64,000 bases of DNA from Brachionus manjavacas (lineage: Eukaryota > Rotifera > Eurotatoria > Ploima > Brachionidae). Position 1 is the first letter of the stretch. The number at the start of each line of letters is the position of its first letter. The DNA lies in the NCBI GenBank assembly GCA_019054805.1, contig JAHQIY010000001.1, forward strand, positions 11,174,501 through 11,238,500, written 5' to 3'. The translations under genes were made by a program, and so were the position numbers. Below the pieces are notes generated by a model, which worked only from the letters and a program-made list of their open reading frames with translations, had not been told where the DNA came from and searched no databases. Of this stretch, positions 58,066 through 64,000 are shown piece after piece.

Positions 58066-61000
58066 AATTCCAAAAAAATACTACTTTTTTTGACTTTTTT
58101 AAAATTTTTTGGGCCAGAATTCGAGAAAATTAAAATTTTAAGTGAAATTTTATTTGAAAATGGTAATTTTTAGAAAAAAAAAGAATAAAAAAGTAAATTT
58201 TAAACAATAAACAAAATCTCAAAATTAATAAATGTTCAATTACACACATCCCAATATAATTCAATGATTCGACTAATCTCCATTTTTTCTGTGACCACTT
58301 TAATTTATATTAGTATTTTTTTAAAGATTAAATTGAAAATAAAAACTAATAAAAACCCTTTTTCAATGATTTATATAATTTTGGCATTTTTCTTTCTCTA
58401 CTGTAGCATACTTTTTTTGGGCATGATTCCCCTACCCGATCATGCTTGTAGCTTGTTTGGTTCAAAAGTTATGTTTATTTGAAGCACAGCACTATTATCT
58501 TGATGGATTACTTTAGGGCCCAATTGCTATGACATTTTTAGAAATTATGAAACTCAGCTGGAAAGTAAATTTTTTGGTCTAATTTGAGAATGACGTCAGC
58601 TTTTAACGATGCTCTTCCTAAATTTTTCAGTTTTTGTGTTTAAAGTATCCTTTATTTTTCTACTTTTATTACATTTTAATAATACAATCATCATTATAAT
58701 TATTTATTTCAGTTAAAGCTGCTTGGGCTATACAAAAAAAAATAAAATTAAGTAAAATGTCATTTCTTTTTTAACCTTCTTATCATTCAATTAGAAAAGA
58801 AATATTAATTTTAAATTTTAATATTTTCGTAGAAAATTTAATTTAACTTTATAAATATTTCCTCAAAATTTATATTACCTCATTAATTATGATTAGTTCA
58901 GTACTTTCTTTTTTTGACGACATCGCCGCATATTTAAATCATAAGAAACAAGGTATTTAAATTTATTCAATAAACGCCACAAGAACGATCAGATAAAAGA
59001 AAAGTAGAATAAATAAATAAATTTTATAAATGAATAAAAATTAATATCAAATTTCTGGGTATAAATTGAATTTTACTTAAACGTTATAATTCAGGGATGA
59101 ATTCAAAATTAAGATTTTGGATTAGGTTAATAAAACTAATGATCTTATAAATTTTTCATTTAATCATAGAATTGATCGTATATAGGCTATCGAGTGTAAT
59201 CAATGCTCAAAAATTCCGTATTGTCAATTAAAGCTTAATTCTAGGATTAAAATTGTTTTTACAAATTTAAGATTAAAAAGGGGGTCCGTGGCTTAGTCCT
59301 AGGTTAGAGATTCGGGTTAAGGAAATTAGAGATATGTCTAATAATTAAGTCCAAATTTACTTACTTATTTTTAAGAATTAAACAATTTAAAAACCTATGA
59401 AATATTTTTTTATATATTTAAATCCTAAAAATAATCTTAACAGATTTTAATCACGGAACTGCCTCAAGCTAAAGACAAGATTTTAAATGAAGAATTTTTT
59501 ATCTGCAAAAATGAATTTAAAAAAAAATTTGAATAGAAAAAATCAAATTTGAAAATAAAATATTACATACAATGAAAGTGAAATATTTTTAAAAGTTTTA
59601 TTAGTAAAAAAAATAAAAAATTTGAAAATATAAATTGATTGAAATAAAACGAACTTATTTATCATTATAAAAGAAAATTCTCATTAGACAACAAAATTAA
59701 AAAAAATAAAATTTGCCAATGCTCAAATAAAATCCGAATGTAAAAACAATTTTATATTTTTTAAAGCATATTTTAAATTCTAAAAATATAATTGATATAT
59801 TTCATAAATTAAATTAATTTTTTTAATTTTGTATGTAAAAGTCTCTTATTTGGTTGTCATGAACTTTTTCTCCCCAAAAATACTACATAACTATGATTCA
59901 AAATTTTTTACACTTTATATGATCCTTTTAAATTTTAGAATACAATAATTTAAAGATTAAATTAGGGTTAATAACTTAGGGCACTTAAAAAAATTAGAAT
60001 ATTTTTATTCTAAATTAGAGCAAAATGAATTAAATTGCAAATTAGATTCTTTTGGAAAAAAATTTTTTTATTTTATTACACATTCGAATTTAAAAAAAAA
60101 CACTTTTAGGATTAACCATTATTAAACCTTTTTTATAAAGCTTATCCGGATCTTAATCCATTTATAATGATAAGCATATTGGATGTTTTTTTTCATTCAA
60201 CCAGTCAACTCAATTATCTTTATTTTTTTTAAGTAATTAATTCTCAAAAATTAATCAGCCATTTCTGAATCATTTTTATCCATGATTGATTTTTTTGAAA
60301 TAAATTTTCTCAAGCGTTCCAAGTCCTGCTATCAACGAACATTTATTTAATTTCTCAAAACACATGTTTAAAAAAAATAGACTTTTTTCAAGATTTTTTA
60401 AGACTTTTTTAAGAATTAACATTTATTTGTGAACAAGCGATATGACCAAAAATTTCTAATAATTAATATTAATTATGAAGTTTTTTTCCTATTTAATTAT
60501 TTGGATAATATGCATTTAAAAGCGCTTTAGAAACAAAATAAAGATCTAATTGAAAATACTAAATACCGGCCATAATTAAAATTTAGTATTTATTGATATA
60601 AAATAGAGGATTTATGTGAATAATTAAATTGCGCTCTAAATATATTGAAAAAATTGAAAAAATAAGGAAGAATTTTTGTTCAAGTAAGCATAATTAAGCC
60701 ATTAGGTTGTTGAAATATTTCGAATTTTTACCGGGCTGCATAGTCCTATTTTGTTCAAGTGAATTCGTTAATTATTAATTTAATAATTTGTTTGTGGTGA
60801 ATACCGGTCAGTGTTGGAGATCAGTTAACCACTCGGAACCATATGCCACCAAAAGCCATTAGATTTTGCGTTCAGCCTGAAAAACAAAAGAATTGTTTAC
60901 ATATTTTATTAATAGAAACTAAAAAAATTATGATTATTATCATGATACTTAGGCTGAAATAGCGAGATATGAAGAATTTCACTGCAAATTTATCATAATT

Positions 61001-61774
61001 AAAAAAATAATTTCAACTATGATTTTTCTCACTATCTATCTGAATTTATACAAGTAATTCAAAAACTAAATTGCTCAGGTTAGAGTAATAAAATTTTGTG
61101 GGGTAATTAGTTTTCATTTTTTAGCCAAAACACTCTATTTTTTTTCATTTCGAATGGATTCAAATCGAAACCTTATTAATCCAGATTAAAAATTAAAGAA
61201 GCCAAACATTAGAATTTTACGTCTGATTATGAATAAATTAAGTAGCAGTCGTTGATCAAACATGCCCTATACCAATTAAATTAATTAGTTTTTTTTAATT
61301 TCATAAAAAAATAAAATTATTCAAATCTTAAAATCAAATAGATTGACATATATTTTTCTTGTATGATCATTTTTTTTGTTGAATAAAAAAAATATTTTTT
61401 TTAATAAAATAAGCATTCAAGATTTAGACAAGACAAACTTGTTTTTTTTTTATACTTGGCAATGTGATATAACCTCCTAAAGTAGGATTTAAGATTAAGA
61501 GTTGTTTTTTTTTATATTTGAGTTTATTTTTAATGAATAGTTTGTTTATTATTATGTATGTAAAATTGGACTTTTTACAATTAAACTATTTGATTTGTGT
61601 TCAATAATCCTAACCATGGCAATATAAAAAATTATTTTTTTAGATAGAAAAAATAATGCTAGCAAAATGGTAATTTGGATTGGACACGTTTTTCGGACCC
61701 AAATTTAATAATCTTTTGTAATCATTTCTTGGGAATTATTTTTCACGATTATGAAATAAAAATCCAGTTGTGTG

Positions 61775-62345
61775 TTTTGTCTTTTTAAATTTTGAGTTTG
61801 ATTAAGAATTAAATTGGGATCTTTTTAATTGTGACAATTTTGATTCAATCTTTTATTTTAGATAAACATCAAGTGCAAATTGTTTCTTTGAATTTTTATT
61901 TTTATTTAATTTAGAAAATTCAAAATTACTTATGATTTAACTTAAGGTATTATAAAAAGTTATCTTATAAATTTTCTTACAAAAGTTTAAATAATTTTTT
62001 TAAGTACTGGTCATAAAAAAAATTTTCAAAATCACTGAGATATTAAATTCATAGCTTAGAAAAATGAGATTTTTGAAAATATTTAATTAGTTTTGGGAAC
62101 TAAATAAAAATTTGAAAATTTTAATAGTTTATACTCATTAATTGCCTTTTGTTAAGTTTGTTCAAATCTTTTTTTGTCTTAATTATTAATTTTGTCATTT
62201 TAAATTTTGAGTTTAGTAAAGAATTAAATTATTAAGAAAACTTTTTAAATGAGGCCTTTTTGTCAAATTTTTTTGATTTAAATTCATTTAGAAAATCCAA
62301 TAATACTCATGATTTAACTTGAGGTATTGCAAAATTTAAGAGCAA
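61775..62345. repeat. Diverged direct duplication, about 412-bp period
   Basis: Blocks TTTTAAATTTTGAGTTT, AAGAATTAAATT, TTTAGAAAAT and ATGATTTAACTT-AGGTATT occur in the same order at about 61783-61962 and 62197-62335. The two copies differ by many substitutions and small gaps. Non-coding. Confidence 0.5.
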
Positions 62346-62806
62346 CTGATCAAGTTATAAAAAGCGAAAACTAATAGGATTATGTTCAAAAAGATAAAAA
62401 AATGATTTTTGTTAGATGTCAAAATTCTTATTAAATAAATTCAACTTAGTTCATATCTAGTTTCAAATAATTTAAAATTATTTACCTGACCGTGTTTCTC
62501 AACCGTAAACTTAGAGTCTAAAAAATTTTTAAATTTTTTTTTCAAATTTTTTCATTCAAAAAATACTTATTTTAACTAATTATTTAATTCATAATTAGGT
62601 GTTTTTCTCAAAACAGCCGTGCTACTTAAATTATTCATGATTGCGTAACATCTTTTTTAAAAATTATATAAGACAAAATTGTGAACCCAAAATTGAATTT
62701 TATGTTGAAATATACATTAATCATTTAAATAAAATTTTTTGTATCAAAATTTAGATCGAAAATATGACGAAATTTTATGCATCAATTTAATCGTCATAGT
62801 TAGAAA

Positions 62807-63581
62807 ATGTTTTCATTTAACATATCGCACTTGGGCACAGTGGCCAAGTCGAAAATGCAAAACCATGCGGCGAATGTCAACCCCAAGAGCGAGCACCAAG
62901 TTTCTTTCGAAGTGTTCAAGGATCATTGGAAGCAAGTGCTGATGATATTTAACAAAAGTCTCATTAATGACGATGATATTCAAATAGTTAAGAATAATCT
63001 TAGCCAAATGGTCAATTTTCTAATCGTTGAATTGGACTTGGTTGCTAATCAGAAACTAAACTTGACCAAGAATTTAACTTTAGAAAGAAAATATGAGAAT
63101 TACCAAGGTCATGGTGAAATTTGGGACTTTGTTATAAAAAATAATATTTTTGAAAATATTTACTTATGGACTTTGAGCTACCCGGAATATTTGTTTGACC
63201 TTAAATACGAGCAATTGAAGTACTACGAGCTATTGATTAACCAAATGCAAGTAAATGAACAAACCAATTTAATTTTATTTAATCAATTCCATCGTCCCTT
63301 GTTTTCGTTGATCAATCATTGCTCGAACCATAACTCGGAGCTCATTGAAAAGCATATGATTTCGGTACTTAACCAACTGTGTGTATGTATGTGTAAAAAT
63401 TCAAATTTGTTAAATATTTTTTTTGAAAATGTATCCAATTCTCAAATGTTTTTGAGCAATGCAATAAACGAATTAGTTCTGGAAAGGAATTCTAATGAGC
63501 AGAAATTTAAATCGATCAATTCGTCCAAAGCGTTCATATTCACTCTTTTGATACCGTATATCCACCGAGAGGGAACATATG
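62807..63581 (+). CDS. FHIP (FTS/Hook-interacting) family protein, N-terminal exon
   Basis: Partial gene that runs off the window. FHIP (formerly FAM160) proteins join FTS and Hook to link dynein to endosomal cargo. The first exon starts at ATG 62807 (MFSFNISHLGTVAKSK) and reads about 258 residues to a GGAACATATG|GTAAGA donor at 63581. Family features: the early VFKDHWKQVLMIF block, GHGEIWDFVIKNNIFENIYL, LLINQMQVNE...RPLFSLINHC, and LLIPYIHREGTYG just before the donor, matching LIPxxHREG in animal FHIPs. The expected continuation (a QQARDALLL-type block) is not found in the last 419 bases, so exon 2 lies beyond the window. FHIP1-type versus FHIP2-type cannot be settled from this part. Confidence 0.78.
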
Positions 63582-64000
63582 GTAAGAATTTTTGGCTAGT
63601 TGCTTTTTTTAGACACTTTTATTTTAGAAAATACACAACCTTTTTTTGAATAATTTTTGATCATTATCTTAATTTAATCTATTAGGTTTAGACATCAATA
63701 AGATTACAATTTTTATTTTTTTTTTTTTAATTATATTTTAAATTTTTTATATTTTTTTAATGCTTTCAAGAATGCTTTGAAAAGAGGGCTAAGGCCACTC
63801 GGAACTGCCTTTGATTTCAAATCCAAATTATTTTTTTTTCACAAAAAAAATTCTTTGAAGATAACTTTTTCAAAAGAAGGCACAAATAATATTATGTATC
63901 ACAATAGTTCTTGAAAAAAATATAAAAAAAACTGCTACAATTTATATTTTGGTAAAAATGTTCAAATCAAAGAAAAAACGAAATCATAGAGTCTATTTTG
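63582..64000 (+). other. First intron of the FHIP gene (incomplete)
   Basis: AT-rich sequence after the donor. No exon with FHIP similarity is seen; a GC-richer patch at about 63780-63830 has no recognised identity. Confidence 0.5.

Larger units (their letters stand above)
55245..61774. other. AT-rich intergenic, no recognised gene
   Basis: About 6.5 kb. It holds one small protein-like frame (55835-56008), a TTACGTAA-type repeat (57950-58065) and a hydrophobic 72-codon frame (58264-58482) with no recognised relative, probably chance. A short GC-richer patch at 60790-60890 is unexplained. Confidence 0.45.

Noticed and set aside
58264-58482. Hydrophobic 72-codon frame
   Set aside because: Ile/Phe/Leu/Lys-rich composition is what AT-rich DNA yields by chance; no membrane-protein family match or splice partner.
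1-64000. tRNA genes, rRNA, CRISPR arrays, bacterial operons
   Set aside because: None seen; the window is eukaryotic with spliceosomal introns.

Overview
This is AT-rich animal nuclear DNA. The conserved proteins (CDK1, NDP kinase, a 7TM receptor, RPL21, GlnRS, a cyclin I/G relative, secreted PLA2 XII, a TRF-type telomere protein, an FHIP protein) are metazoan. Introns are mostly 46-56 bp GT-AG introns. Together with the base composition and several decayed CR1/Jockey-type LINE fragments this suits a small-genome invertebrate; a monogonont rotifer such as Brachionus is my best guess. That is an inference, not a proven assignment.

Layout. 0-6.3 kb: two LINE 3' fragments (2.28-3.39 kb minus, 4.83-5.64 kb plus) in empty AT-rich DNA. 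6.4-7.3 kb: intronless CDK1. 7.9-10.15 kb: a SINE-like copy, a half MITE and a short retroposed sequence with a 14-bp target duplication. 11.7-12.1 kb: intronless NDP kinase (minus). 13.2-14.8 kb: a frameshifted LINE. 16.1-17.8 kb: intronless peptide-type GPCR (minus). 17.8-35.8 kb: about 18 kb without a recognised host gene, holding an inverted repeat around a decayed LINE, an RTE-like LINE end split by a SINE-like insertion with target duplications, and further inverted repeats.

35.9-55.2 kb is gene-dense. It holds a three-exon gene with an axonemal-protein look, three C/D-box snoRNA candidates on the minus strand (one inside an RPL21 intron), RPL21 (minus), a complete 13-exon glutaminyl-tRNA synthetase diverging from RPL21, an intronless cyclin I/G relative (minus) diverging from a three-exon free methionine-R-sulfoxide reductase, a three-exon secreted phospholipase A2 group XII, and a five-exon TRF-like telomere-repeat-binding protein (minus). 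The two unusually long introns, in the PLA2 and TRF genes, each carry a copy of the same palindromic MITE with a perfect 8-bp target duplication. 55.2-62.8 kb shows no recognised gene. The window ends in exon 1 of an FHIP (FTS/Hook-interacting) gene.

The genes are mostly unrelated housekeeping functions and do not form a pathway. The most notable points are the snoRNA trio sharing an antisense element near the U14 site of 18S rRNA, a free-methionine sulfoxide reductase in an animal-like genome, and the MITE family with clean 8-bp target duplications.
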